From assembly GCA_934565795.1 (NCBI GenBank), contig CAKTIM010000033.1, positions 1-19,781 of the forward strand: a DNA stretch of 19,781 bases, written 5' to 3'. Below the pieces are notes generated by a model. The model saw nothing but the letters and a program-made list of their open reading frames with translations, did not search any database and was not told where the DNA came from. The position numbers and the translations under genes were made by a program. This document shows positions 6,782 through 14,635 of the stretch, in pieces; position 1 is the stretch's first letter, and every line of letters starts with the position of its first letter. The stretch comes from an uncultured Oscillospiraceae bacterium. Its GTDB lineage: Bacteria; Bacillota; Clostridia; Oscillospirales; Oscillospiraceae.

Positions 6782-7423
6782 ATGGCACTGAGAACTTGTA
6801 AGAACGGACACCGTTATGATGATTCCATTACCCCGGAGTGCCCGGAGTGTGCGGCGCTGGCGGGGCATACGGTGCCGCTGGGCGGCTTTGACGGCTTCCT
6901 GGGTGAGGACGACTACGGCAAGACCCAGCCTGTGCGCAGCGCTACCGCGCCTGCGCGGGGGGCTACCCTGCCCGTCAATCCCGTGCCGGAGCACTGGGCG
7001 GACGCCAGCGACTATCAGGAAGCAGGCTTTGCGCCCGACCAGTATGACCCCACCATGCCTGTGAACTACAGCGGCGGCCCCTCCGCCATCCAGCCCGTTA
7101 CCGGGTGGCTGGTGTGCATCGAGGGAGCGGAGAAGGGCCGGGATTACCGGCTCCACGCCGAAATGAACTACATCGGCCGGGGCAGGGGAAACGACGTGGT
7201 GCTGGCCAGCGACGCCACCGTCTCCCGGGAGCGCCACGCGCTGATCGCCTATGACGACCGGGACAAGATGTTCTACTTCGCCCCTGCCAGCGGCTCCAGC
7301 CTGGTACGCCGCAACGGCAAGCCCGTGCTGAGCACCACCGAACTGAACACCGGGGATCGGCTGGAGATCGGCAGCGGCACCTACATCTTCGTCCCCCTGT
7401 GCGGGGAGGGCTTCCAGTGGTGA
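6782..7423 (+). CDS. Zinc-ribbon FHA-domain protein
   Basis: This 213-residue cytoplasmic protein is a likely phospho-threonine adaptor. The N-terminus has CKNGHRYDD..TPECPEC (residues 6-24), a zinc-ribbon type often joined to FHA in Clostridia. Residues 30-100 are a low-complexity linker. The FHA domain occupies about 108-210, with IGRGRGND (near 129) and SRERHALI (near 149). The usual NG turn is replaced by GSSLVRRN, so the last conserved loop is unusual. The start at 6782 has a near-perfect ribosome site (GGAGGT, nine bases upstream). It is the first gene of the second set, and its stop overlaps the likely start of the PP2C gene. It probably binds kinase products or kinases from the same island (inference). 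Confidence 0.88.
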   Translation: MALRTCKNGHRYDDSITPECPECAALAGHTVPLGGFDGFLGEDDYGKTQPVRSATAPARGATLPVNPVPEHWADASDYQEAGFAPDQYDPTMPVNYSGGPSAIQPVTGWLVCIEGAEKGRDYRLHAEMNYIGRGRGNDVVLASDATVSRERHALIAYDDRDKMFYFAPASGSSLVRRNGKPVLSTTELNTGDRLEIGSGTYIFVPLCGEGFQW

Positions 7424-8463
7424 GCATGGAGCATGTCAGACTTCCTTTCGCCGCCCACGGGCGGGTGAGCGAAGCTGCCGCCAAGCCCCTGGCCGCCCTG
7501 TCGGCGGCGACGGGGATCAGCAGCACCTGGCTGCTGGTGGGCGCACTGGTGATCGTGCTGGCGCTGCTGGCGGGGGTGCTGGCGGTGCTGCTGCGCGGCA
7601 GGCGGTCGGCACAAGGCGCCACCAAGGCGGTGGCCGCCGACGGGCCGCAGGACGTATCCCTGCCCTCCACCAGCCAGATCACCCCCCCTGCCCCGGCGGG
7701 CAGCCTCCGCCTGGCCGTGCATCAGCACATCGGCAAGCGGGAGGATCAGCAGGATTCCTATGTCTGCACCGACCCGGCGGCCTATGGCAGCCAGGGCGTG
7801 CTGGCGGCGGTGGCGGACGGCATGGGCGGCTTGTCCAACGGGGCGGCGGTGAGCGAGGCGCTGGTGCGCACCCTTGAGGAGGGCTTCCGCCGGTCTGACC
7901 CCGGCTGCAACAGCGCTGACCTGCTGCTCCAGCTGGCCGTCCGGGCCAATGCCCAGGTCGACCAGCTGCTCCGGGACAAATCCCGCAGCGGCTCTACCCT
8001 GGTGGCCGCCGTCATCCGGGGCGGTGTGCTCCACTTTTTCAGCGTGGGCGATTCCCGCATCTACCTGTACCGGGGCGGCGGGCTGATCCAGCTGAACCGG
8101 GAGCACGTGTTCCAGGAGGAGCTGGCTCTGCGGGCGCTGAACCGGGAGCTGCCCCTGGGGCGGGTGCGCACCGACCGGCAGGCCCACTTCCTGACCAGCT
8201 ATTTTGGCATTGACCGCATTCCCGCTCTTGACAGAAACGACGAGGGCATTAAACTAGTATCAGGCGATAAGCTCCTGCTTGCCTCCGACGGCGTGTTCGG
8301 CACCCTGACCGCCGCCCAGCTGGAGGAGGCCCTGCGCAAGGAGCCGGAGGAGGCCGCCAGCGCCATCGGTGCAATGATCGAGGCGGCGGGGTCGGCTTAT
8401 CAGGACAATAACACGGCCGTCATTCTGGAATATCACAGCGATGCCGGGAGGGAAGCCCTATGA
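7420..8463 (+). CDS. Membrane-anchored PP2C-type protein phosphatase
   Basis: This roughly 347-residue metal-dependent Ser/Thr phosphatase should reverse the neighbouring kinases. A single hydrophobic span (WLLVGALVIVLALLAGVLAV) lies near residues 37-60 and is followed by RGRRS, so the catalytic domain faces the cytoplasm. PP2C motifs in order: KREDQQD (first metal Asp), ADGMGG (near 132), GDSRIY (near 209), ASDGVF (near 288) and DNNTAV (near 328); all metal ligands appear intact. I chose the GTG at 7420, which overlaps the previous stop as GTGA and lies ten bases after GGAGG; an ATG at 7426 and a GTG at 7417 are alternatives. Its end overlaps the next PP2C gene by four bases (ATGA), so the two phosphatases are translationally coupled. 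Confidence 0.88.
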   Translation: MSMEHVRLPFAAHGRVSEAAAKPLAALSAATGISSTWLLVGALVIVLALLAGVLAVLLRGRRSAQGATKAVAADGPQDVSLPSTSQITPPAPAGSLRLAVHQHIGKREDQQDSYVCTDPAAYGSQGVLAAVADGMGGLSNGAAVSEALVRTLEEGFRRSDPGCNSADLLLQLAVRANAQVDQLLRDKSRSGSTLVAAVIRGGVLHFFSVGDSRIYLYRGGGLIQLNREHVFQEELALRALNRELPLGRVRTDRQAHFLTSYFGIDRIPALDRNDEGIKLVSGDKLLLASDGVFGTLTAAQLEEALRKEPEEAASAIGAMIEAAGSAYQDNNTAVILEYHSDAGREAL

Positions 8464-9176
8464 AAATCAGAACCGCCAGCCTGACAAATCAGGCCGGCAG
8501 AAGCAGCAACGACGATACCGTCCGCATCCTCGCGGGGGACGATAGCACCTGGGTCTATGTGGGCGACGGGCTGGGGGCCTACGCCGGAGGCAAGCTTGCC
8601 TCCCAGGCCGCCGGTCAGGCGCTGGAGCGGGCCGCCCGCAGCGGCAGCCTGCTTACCGACGATCAGCTGCTCTGCGCCGCCTCCCAGGCGAACCAGGCGG
8701 TGCTCCAGCTACAGCGCGAAACCCAGGGGAGCATGAAAACCACCCTGGTATTCCTGTACATCGAGGACGGGCGCGCCCGGTGGATGCACGTGGGCGACAG
8801 CCGCCTCTATCACTTCTGCGGCGGCTGGCTGCAAAGCCAGACCATGGATCACAGCGTATCCCAGGTAGCGGTGCTCATGGGGGAGATCACCCCCGACCAG
8901 ATCCGCTTCCACGAGGATCGCAACCGGGTGCTGCGGGCGCTGGGGGCGGACAACGCCAAGCCGGAGCTTTCCCCCACCGTGATGCTCACCGGGGGGCGGG
9001 ACGTATTCCTGCTGTGCACCGACGGCTTCTGGGAGAATGTGCTTGAATCGGAAATGGAGCAGACCCTGCGCGCCTCCGGCACGCCGGAGGAATGGCTGAG
9101 CCGCATGGAGGCGCTGCTGCGCCAGCGGCTCACGGACGACAGCGATAACTATTCTGCCGCAGCGGTTTTCTGCTGA
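8460..9176 (+). CDS. Soluble PP2C-type protein phosphatase
   Basis: This 238-residue compact PP2C domain has no membrane segment. The motifs are NDDTVRI near residue 20, GDGLGAYAGG near 34-43 (the DGxG metal motif), MKTTLV, HVGDSRLY near 109-116, CTDGFW near 186 and DDSDNYSA near the C-terminus. Metal ligands look complete, so catalytic activity is expected. The length matches the minimal PppA/Stp type. The start codon overlaps the previous stop as ATGA, and no other start fits. Having two PP2C enzymes in tandem, one anchored and one free, suggests different pools of substrate (inference). Confidence 0.9.
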   Translation: MKIRTASLTNQAGRSSNDDTVRILAGDDSTWVYVGDGLGAYAGGKLASQAAGQALERAARSGSLLTDDQLLCAASQANQAVLQLQRETQGSMKTTLVFLYIEDGRARWMHVGDSRLYHFCGGWLQSQTMDHSVSQVAVLMGEITPDQIRFHEDRNRVLRALGADNAKPELSPTVMLTGGRDVFLLCTDGFWENVLESEMEQTLRASGTPEEWLSRMEALLRQRLTDDSDNYSAAAVFC

Positions 9177-9203
9177 CGGCCTGGGAAAGATAAGGTGACT
9201 GAT

Positions 9204-12200
9204 ATGGAACAAAAACGGTGCCTGGGCTGCATGAGGCTGAAGGGGAACGAGCCGGTCTGCCCCCACTGCGGCTACGACGAGCGCACGAAAAACGATATCC
9301 ACCAGCTGCCCACCGGCACGGTGCTGAAGGAGCAGTATCTGGTGGGACGGGTGCTGGGCCAGGGCGGCTTCGGCATCACTTATCTTGCCTGGGATCTGTA
9401 TCTGGACACGCCGGTGGCCATCAAGGAATACTATCCCAAGGAGGTGGTGATGCGCGAGTGCTCCGTGAGCAACAGCGTATCCATCTGCACCACCGACGGC
9501 GAGACCCGCTTCCGCAACAGCCGGGAGCGCTTCCTGCGGGAGGCCAAGATGCTGGCCCGATTCTCCCAGACCCCGGAGATCGTGCAGGTGCGCAATTTCT
9601 TCCTGGCCAATAACACCGCCTACATCGTCATGGAATATGTGGAGGGCATCACCCTGAAGCAGTACGTGACTGACCAGGGCGGCAAGCTCAGCATGGAGGA
9701 GACCATGTCCATCCTCCGCCCCATCCTGCGGGCGCTGGCTATGGTGCACAAGGCGGGGCTGATCCACAGGGACATCAGCCCGGATAATATCATGCTGCTG
9801 CCCGGCGGCGGCGCGAAGCTGCTGGACTTCGGCGCGGTGCGGGATATGGTCAACAACAATTCCTCCATGACCGAGGCCATCCTCAAGCGGGGCTTTGCCC
9901 CCATCGAGCAGTATCAGCAGCGGGGCAATCTGGGGCCGTGGTCGGATGTGTACGCCATAAGCGCCACCATCTATTATTGCATCACCGGCGAGGTGCTGCT
10001 CGGCTCCCCCGACCGCCTGGTGGAATACGACCGGCTGGATCTGGAGCAGAAGGCTCCCCAGCTGCCGGACTATCAGCGCCGCGCCCTGGAGCACGGGCTG
10101 GAGCTGCTGGTGAACGATCGCACCCCCTCGGTGGAGGTGCTGTGCCGGGAGCTGTTCCCGGAGGACGTTCCTACCCCCGAGCCGCCCAAGCCCGCCCCCA
10201 AGGGGAAAAAGAAGCCTGGGAAGAAGCCCGTGAAAAAGGAAGCGCCCAAAAAGAAGCCTGAAAAGAAGACCCCCGCGCTGAAGATCGCCGGGTGGGAGGT
10301 TCCCGCCCAGCTGCGGCGCTGGCTGCTGCCGGGCGCGGCGACGGTGCTGGCGGTGGCGGCCATCGGCATTGCGGCGGCGCTGATCGCAGGGAAGGCGCAG
10401 CCCGCGCCGGGCCCGGAGCCGGAGCCGACCTCCTTCTGGCCCACCCTGGCCCCCACGGAGGAAGCCATCCCTGCTGGCGACGAGATCGTATCCGGCCAGT
10501 GCGGCGAGGGCATGACCTGGACGCTGAACCGCACCACCCAAACCCTGACCATCGAGGGGGAGGGAAAGATGCAGGAGTACGCCGCCTGGTGGAACGCACC
10601 CTATGCGGATTACGCCCCCTGGAACGACTACCGGGACGAGATCACCGCGGTGGTGATCGGCGAGGGCATCACGGAGATCGGGAATCGGGCCTTCGATACC
10701 TTTGAAAATCTGCAAAGCGTGCAGCTGCCCAGCAGCCTGCGAGGCATCGGTATGCAGGCGTTTTATCGCTGCAATCTGCAAAGCGTACAGCTGCCGGAGG
10801 GGCTGCGATACATTGCCCCCTTTGCTTTCGCTGGCAACGCCCTGACGGAGCTTACCCTGCCGGACAGCCTGCGCTATGTGTACCGGGGCGCGTTCCAGGG
10901 AATGGAGAGCCTCCAGTCCGTCACCATCGGCCCCGCTACCCGTCTGAATCTGTACAGCACCGAGCCGATTTTTACCGGCACAAATGTCACGATCCATGGC
11001 TACACCAACTCGGCAGCAGAGGACTACGCCCGCATCAGCGGCTATGAATTCCAGTCCGTCGGCACCCTGGAATGGACGTCGGAGGGCCAGTGCGGCGACG
11101 ATGTCTATTATCAGCTGAACCGGGACACCGGCCTGCTTCGCGTCAACGGCACCGGGGCCATGTGGGATTTCAACGGCACCTGGATGGAGGGCGAGAACGC
11201 GGCGGATTGGGTCGAGGGCCGGGAACTGCCTCCCTGGAGCCAGGATCGGGAAAACATCTGCGTCGTGGCCATTGGCGACGGCGTGACCAGTGTGGGCGAA
11301 AACGCCTTTGAAAGCTGCCCCTGGCTGTGGGATGTCTCTTTCGGGAACACCGTGGAGCGCATCGGCTTCCAGGCGTTTCTGCATGCAGGTTTTGAGCTGC
11401 TGGCGCTGCCGGATAATATCACGGATATCAACGGCTGCACTTTCAACTGGTGCCCGAATCTGCGGGTAGTAGAGCTGCCGGCGCAGCTGCCGGCGCTGTA
11501 TCGGGATGCCTTTGCCGACTGCGAAAACCTGCAGGAGCTGTGGATCGGGCGGGACACCGTCATCACCGGGCTGGATGAGGGAGAATTCCTGACCAACAGC
11601 GGCATGAGCTTCCCCGGCCTGACCATCGTCGGCCTGCGCGGCTCCGACGCCGAGCGCGTCGCCGGGGAGAAGGGCATTAGCTTTGCGGTCGGTACGCCGG
11701 GCTGCATATCAGAGCCTCTGGGCCGCTGGGCAGAGGACGAGGGCCAGTGCGGCCCGGACGTGTGGTGGTTCAAGGGCGGCGGCACCCTGACGCTCTATGG
11801 CACCGGCCAAACCTACGCCTATCGCATCGACGACGAAGCCCGGCGCACCTGGGCGTCAAACTGGCCGCAGGAATTGCTGCAATACGGCGACCCCGACTTC
11901 TATCAGTACCGGGATGAGATCGCACGCATTGTGATCATGCCCGGCGTGGAGCAGCTGGATATGTGGCTGTTCTGCGACATGAGCGCGCTGAATTACGTGG
12001 ATTTCGGAACGGTGGTTGATCTGCATCAGCCCTTTGTGAATTGCAGTGCCCTGGAATCTGTACATCTGCCCCGGAGCCTGACGTTCATCGCCGGCCGTGC
12101 GTTCAACTACTGTGAAAGCCTGCGCAGCATTACCGTTGAAGGCGGCTCCGAAAACATCGAAGCGGGGGCCTTTGGCAACTGCCCCGCCCTGGAGGAAGTC

Positions 12201-12359
12201 ATTTTCTGCGGCAATGAGCACATCGAAGCGGGCGCGGACGTGCTTGCCAGCGACAGCGACGAGAGCCGCAGCGACCACGTGACGTTCTATGTAAAGGAAG
12301 GCTCCGACGCCCTGCGCTGCGCCCAGGAGTACAATATCCCCTACGAAATTCTGGAATGA
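9204..12359 (+). CDS. Transmembrane Ser/Thr kinase with BspA-like LRR ectodomain
   Basis: This 1051-residue receptor-like kinase starts with a zinc ribbon (Cys6, Cys9, Cys19, Cys22). The kinase domain follows: GQGGFG near 52-57, Lys74 in AIKEY, HRDISPDN with Asp190 and DFG with Asp208. A Lys/Pro-rich linker (about 327-355, PKGKKKPGKKP) leads to one membrane span (about 373-396). The outside part holds three modules that start with GQCG at 431, 628 and 847, each with a GTG/GEG strand motif and BspA-type LRR_5 repeats such as IGNRAFDTFENLQSVQLP. BspA repeats usually bind host or surface ligands. The ATG at 9204 is preceded by AGGTGA; an in-frame GTG at 9195 is less likely. The gap from the PP2C gene is 27 bases. 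Sensing of an external ligand is inference. Confidence 0.92.
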   Translation: MEQKRCLGCMRLKGNEPVCPHCGYDERTKNDIHQLPTGTVLKEQYLVGRVLGQGGFGITYLAWDLYLDTPVAIKEYYPKEVVMRECSVSNSVSICTTDGETRFRNSRERFLREAKMLARFSQTPEIVQVRNFFLANNTAYIVMEYVEGITLKQYVTDQGGKLSMEETMSILRPILRALAMVHKAGLIHRDISPDNIMLLPGGGAKLLDFGAVRDMVNNNSSMTEAILKRGFAPIEQYQQRGNLGPWSDVYAISATIYYCITGEVLLGSPDRLVEYDRLDLEQKAPQLPDYQRRALEHGLELLVNDRTPSVEVLCRELFPEDVPTPEPPKPAPKGKKKPGKKPVKKEAPKKKPEKKTPALKIAGWEVPAQLRRWLLPGAATVLAVAAIGIAAALIAGKAQPAPGPEPEPTSFWPTLAPTEEAIPAGDEIVSGQCGEGMTWTLNRTTQTLTIEGEGKMQEYAAWWNAPYADYAPWNDYRDEITAVVIGEGITEIGNRAFDTFENLQSVQLPSSLRGIGMQAFYRCNLQSVQLPEGLRYIAPFAFAGNALTELTLPDSLRYVYRGAFQGMESLQSVTIGPATRLNLYSTEPIFTGTNVTIHGYTNSAAEDYARISGYEFQSVGTLEWTSEGQCGDDVYYQLNRDTGLLRVNGTGAMWDFNGTWMEGENAADWVEGRELPPWSQDRENICVVAIGDGVTSVGENAFESCPWLWDVSFGNTVERIGFQAFLHAGFELLALPDNITDINGCTFNWCPNLRVVELPAQLPALYRDAFADCENLQELWIGRDTVITGLDEGEFLTNSGMSFPGLTIVGLRGSDAERVAGEKGISFAVGTPGCISEPLGRWAEDEGQCGPDVWWFKGGGTLTLYGTGQTYAYRIDDEARRTWASNWPQELLQYGDPDFYQYRDEIARIVIMPGVEQLDMWLFCDMSALNYVDFGTVVDLHQPFVNCSALESVHLPRSLTFIAGRAFNYCESLRSITVEGGSENIEAGAFGNCPALEEVIFCGNEHIEAGADVLASDSDESRSDHVTFYVKEGSDALRCAQEYNIPYEILE

Positions 12360-12370
12360 GGTGACAAGCA

Positions 12371-13387
12371 ATGGAGCAAGTGACCAAGGCCCTCAGCCCC
12401 GGCGCAATGGTCGGCGGACGGTACCGGCTGGAGCGGGTACTGGGCATCGGCGGCTACGGCATTACCTACCGCGGGCTGGATACCCGGCTGGACGGCCCGG
12501 TGGCGGTGAAGGAATATTTCCCCAGCTTCTGCGCCCTGCGCATGACCCAGCGGGGGGCGGAGGTTCGCTGCATGGCAGGCATGGAGCAGGCCTATGCCGG
12601 GGGCATGGAGCGCTTCCTGTGGGAGGCGAAGGTGCTGCGGCAGCTGAACCATGTGGCATGTGTGGTGCGGGTGACCGATTTCTTTGAGGAAAACGGCACC
12701 GCCTACCTGGTCATGGAGTATCTGGACGGCAAGAATTTAAAGCAGATGGCCACCGGCTTCGGCGGGCGCATCCCGCCGGAGGTGCTGCTGCCCGCCATGG
12801 CCCCCATCATCCGCGCCCTGGGCCAGGTGCACGAGACGGGCCTGATCCACCGGGATATCAGCCCGGATAACATTATGATGCTCTCCGACGGCACCATGCG
12901 CCTGATCGATTTCGGCAACGCGCGGGACACCACCTCCGGCCGCCCCATGACCGAGGCAATGAAGGAGGGCTTCGCCCCCATCGAGCAGTACCGCACCCGG
13001 GGCCAGGGCACCTGGACGGACGTGTACAGCGTGTGCGCCACCATTTATTACTGCCTCACCGGCAAGCTGCCCCCCCAGGCCTTCGACCGGCTGACCGGCA
13101 CCCCCCTGCCCACCCCGGCAGAGCTGGGGGTGCAGATGCCCGCCTGGCAGCAGCAGGCCATCCTGGATGGCCTGGAGATCCCCGTCCAGCAGCGGATTCA
13201 GACCATGGCGGAGCTGTGGCAGCGGCTGTACGTCGCCCCCGAGATCCCCGCCACCGAGCACCTCACCGAGCAGGCCGGCGAGTCCCACAGCGACATCAAA
13301 AAAGAGGTGGAGGCCCGCCTGCAAGCCGGAATGAAACGCATCCGCAGCATCTTCGCCGACATCTACCAGCGCATGAAGGAGCTGTAA
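12371..13387 (+). CDS. Soluble Ser/Thr protein kinase
   Basis: This 338-residue Hanks-type kinase has no membrane segment. The glycine loop is GIGGYG, Lys47 lies in AVKEYFP, the catalytic loop is HRDISPDN with Asp162, and the DFG Asp is 180. After the kinase core (to about 290) comes a charged helical tail, EVEARLQAGMKRIRS and onward, that may mediate dimerisation or binding. It has no zinc ribbon, unlike the two flanking kinase-like genes. GAGGTGA, ending seven bases before the ATG, fixes the start, and only 11 bases separate it from the receptor kinase. The activation segment includes GRPMTEAMKEGFAPIEQY, close to the same segment of the receptor kinase, so the two are probably paralogues. 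Confidence 0.9.
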   Translation: MEQVTKALSPGAMVGGRYRLERVLGIGGYGITYRGLDTRLDGPVAVKEYFPSFCALRMTQRGAEVRCMAGMEQAYAGGMERFLWEAKVLRQLNHVACVVRVTDFFEENGTAYLVMEYLDGKNLKQMATGFGGRIPPEVLLPAMAPIIRALGQVHETGLIHRDISPDNIMMLSDGTMRLIDFGNARDTTSGRPMTEAMKEGFAPIEQYRTRGQGTWTDVYSVCATIYYCLTGKLPPQAFDRLTGTPLPTPAELGVQMPAWQQQAILDGLEIPVQQRIQTMAELWQRLYVAPEIPATEHLTEQAGESHSDIKKEVEARLQAGMKRIRSIFADIYQRMKEL

Positions 13388-13431
13388 GGGAACCCCACGG
13401 AAAATCCAACGATTCGGACGGATGAAACGAT

Positions 13432-13863
13432 ATGGAAGAGAATTTTGACCGCTGCATCTATTGCTTCGCCCCCCGGCAGGGGGACGCCTGCCCCGCCTGC
13501 GGGGAACCGGCCTCCGCCGCCTGGCAGCTGCGCCCCGGCTCCATCCTGAAGGGCCGCTACATGGCGGGCAGCCCCCTGTCGGAAACGGAGGAGTGCATCC
13601 ATTACCGCGGCTGGGATCTGCTGCGGGACGCCCCGGTGGAGATCGGAGAATATTTCCCCCGCGCACTGGTCACCCGTGAGGACACCGGCGCCGTCACCTG
13701 CCTCCCCGGCAAAGAGCCCGAGCTGGAATCCGGCCGCCAGGCCTTCTTCGAGCGCGTAAAGCTATTCTACGACTGCGCCAGCACCAACGGCAAATCCAAC
13801 ATGGATTTCTTCACCCGCAACGGCACCTGCTACTACACCCGCAAACCCCGAAAAGCCCCCTGA
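13432..13863 (+). CDS. Truncated kinase-like N-lobe, probable pseudogene
   Basis: The predicted protein has 143 residues and resembles only the front of the receptor kinase at 9204. It has a zinc ribbon (CIYC..CPAC, residues 8-22), GSILKGRY, then a ruined glycine loop (SPLSETEEC) and EIGEYFP, where the catalytic Lys of AIKEYYP is Gly. The match continues to NGTCYYT, the hinge, then stops after a short Arg/Lys/Pro tail. There is no HRD or DFG, so it cannot be an active kinase. No clear ribosome site precedes the ATG, and the stop is 28 bases from a repeat R1, suggesting loss of the 3' part by rearrangement. It could still act as a short decoy or binding protein, but decay is the simpler reading. 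Confidence 0.7.
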   Translation: MEENFDRCIYCFAPRQGDACPACGEPASAAWQLRPGSILKGRYMAGSPLSETEECIHYRGWDLLRDAPVEIGEYFPRALVTREDTGAVTCLPGKEPELESGRQAFFERVKLFYDCASTNGKSNMDFFTRNGTCYYTRKPRKAP

Positions 13864-13890
13864 CCCCCCCAAAAAAACCGCCCCCTCCTA

Positions 13891-14090
13891 GTAGGGGTCG
13901 GCAACCTGCCGACCCTCAACCTTGCGGTTTAGGAAGCAGTAAAAAACAACGTATACCCTAACGTATACATCTCCTGAGCTTCCCTGAGGGGTGTTGCAGA
14001 GCGCAGCGAATCTTTAATAACAATCATTGCCAGTGGCAATGATACAATAATTGATTAGCTGTCGCCGCAGCGACTGAAGAGGGCACTCAG
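13891..14090 (+). repeat. Repeat R1, full copy with cassette
   Basis: This 200-bp copy starts with GTAGGGGTCGGCAACC and ends GAAGAGGGCACTCAG. Its interior contains the ACGTATACATCTCC segment and the cassette. It lies right after the truncated kinase and is inverted relative to the copy at 820-1020 on the other side of the island. Confidence 0.8.
13992..14056 (+). mobile_element. 64-65 bp palindromic cassette, in R1
   Basis: This 65-bp unit between GGGG and AGCT contains AGCGCAGCGAATC and the ATCATTGCC..GGCAATGAT palindrome. Confidence 0.7.
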
Positions 14091-14147
14091 GTGATTGTTT
14101 TGATAGAGACCCAACTAAAGAGGTACAGGGTACACCGTTTTGAGTGC

Positions 14148-14330
14148 GTAGGGGCGGATATTAGCCGCCCGAAAGGTAATGAAACTGAGTTGTACAGCCG
14201 AACCGCTCAGCCCCGGTACCCGGCGGGGCGACAAATTGCCGCCCCCTATGAACTCAAAGACTTTTGGCGGCTTCCATTCAACCGGCAGCTCAGGCTCGGT
14301 ACGTGGCGGGCGGCTGGTATCCGCCCCTAC
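14148..14330. repeat. Repeat R2, full copy
   Basis: A 183-bp element with inverted 24-bp ends at 14148-14171 and 14307-14330 (two mismatches: TATTAG against TACCAG). Its right terminus reads TATCCGCCCCTAC without interruption, giving the empty site for the cassette insertion at 18318. Confidence 0.75.
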
Positions 14331-14344
14331 GGATTGGCGTGTAC

Positions 14345-14525
14345 CATTCAACTTACCATCAATAAAGAACGTACTGCGGTAGGCCCTCTTCAGTCAGCCC
14401 TACGGGCTGCCAGCTAATGAATCAAGGTATGATTGCCACTGGCAATCATTGATATTTTGATTCGCTGCGCGGAGCACCACCCCAAGGGAAGCTTTTGGTG
14501 GTAGCCTTTGGCTGCCCCATTCAAC
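14345..14525 (-). repeat. Repeat R3 with cassette
   Basis: This 181-bp R3 copy is in reverse orientation to the one at 6356-6535. It shows CAGCCCTACGGGCTGCC, the cassette, and AAGGGAAGCTTTTGG. Confidence 0.75.
14416..14479 (-). mobile_element. 64-65 bp palindromic cassette, in R3
   Basis: This 64-bp unit lies between AGCT and CCCC, with the GATTGCCACTGGCAATC core and GATTCGCTGCGCGGAGC near its end. Confidence 0.7.
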
Positions 14526-14569
14526 ACACTGCCATCAAAACCGGCACGTTGCGAGGCGGAAAATGGGGG

Positions 14570-14598
14570 TTGACAAGTGGGGGTAGGTGGTGTATAAT
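14570..14598 (+). promoter_or_regulatory. Consensus promoter
   Basis: TTGACA (14570-14575), exactly 17 bp, then TATAAT (14593-14598): a perfect housekeeping-sigma promoter. Transcription should begin near 14605. The nearest downstream gene is the ZinT-like protein at 14933, with a hairpin and a MITE in between. Confidence 0.8.
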
Positions 14599-14606
14599 GC
14601 GGGGAA

Positions 14607-14622
14607 GTTAGCGATAGCTAAC
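14607..14622. promoter_or_regulatory. GTTAGC palindrome at the transcription start
   Basis: GTTAGC-GATA-GCTAAC is a perfect inverted repeat at about +3 to +18 of the consensus promoter. The TTAGC..GCTAA form resembles sites of DtxR/MntR-type metal repressors (inference). A degenerate second copy, GTTAG-N6-CTAAT, lies at 14672-14687. Confidence 0.55.
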
Positions 14623-14635
14623 TATGTGAGACAGG

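Noticed and set aside
8709..11384. Very long open frame (about 890 codons) on the minus strand
   Set aside because: It lies antisense to the PP2C and receptor-kinase genes, has no recognisable domains, and is a product of high GC at third codon positions. The plus-strand reading has clear motifs throughout.
1527..13863. Type VI or type VII secretion regulatory locus
   Set aside because: Kinase, PP2C and FHA genes occur with such systems, but no sheath, VgrG, EssC/YukB or WXG100 gene is present in the window.
13891..14525. CRISPR array
   Set aside because: The repeats are long, mosaic and in both orientations, with no regular spacers and no cas genes.
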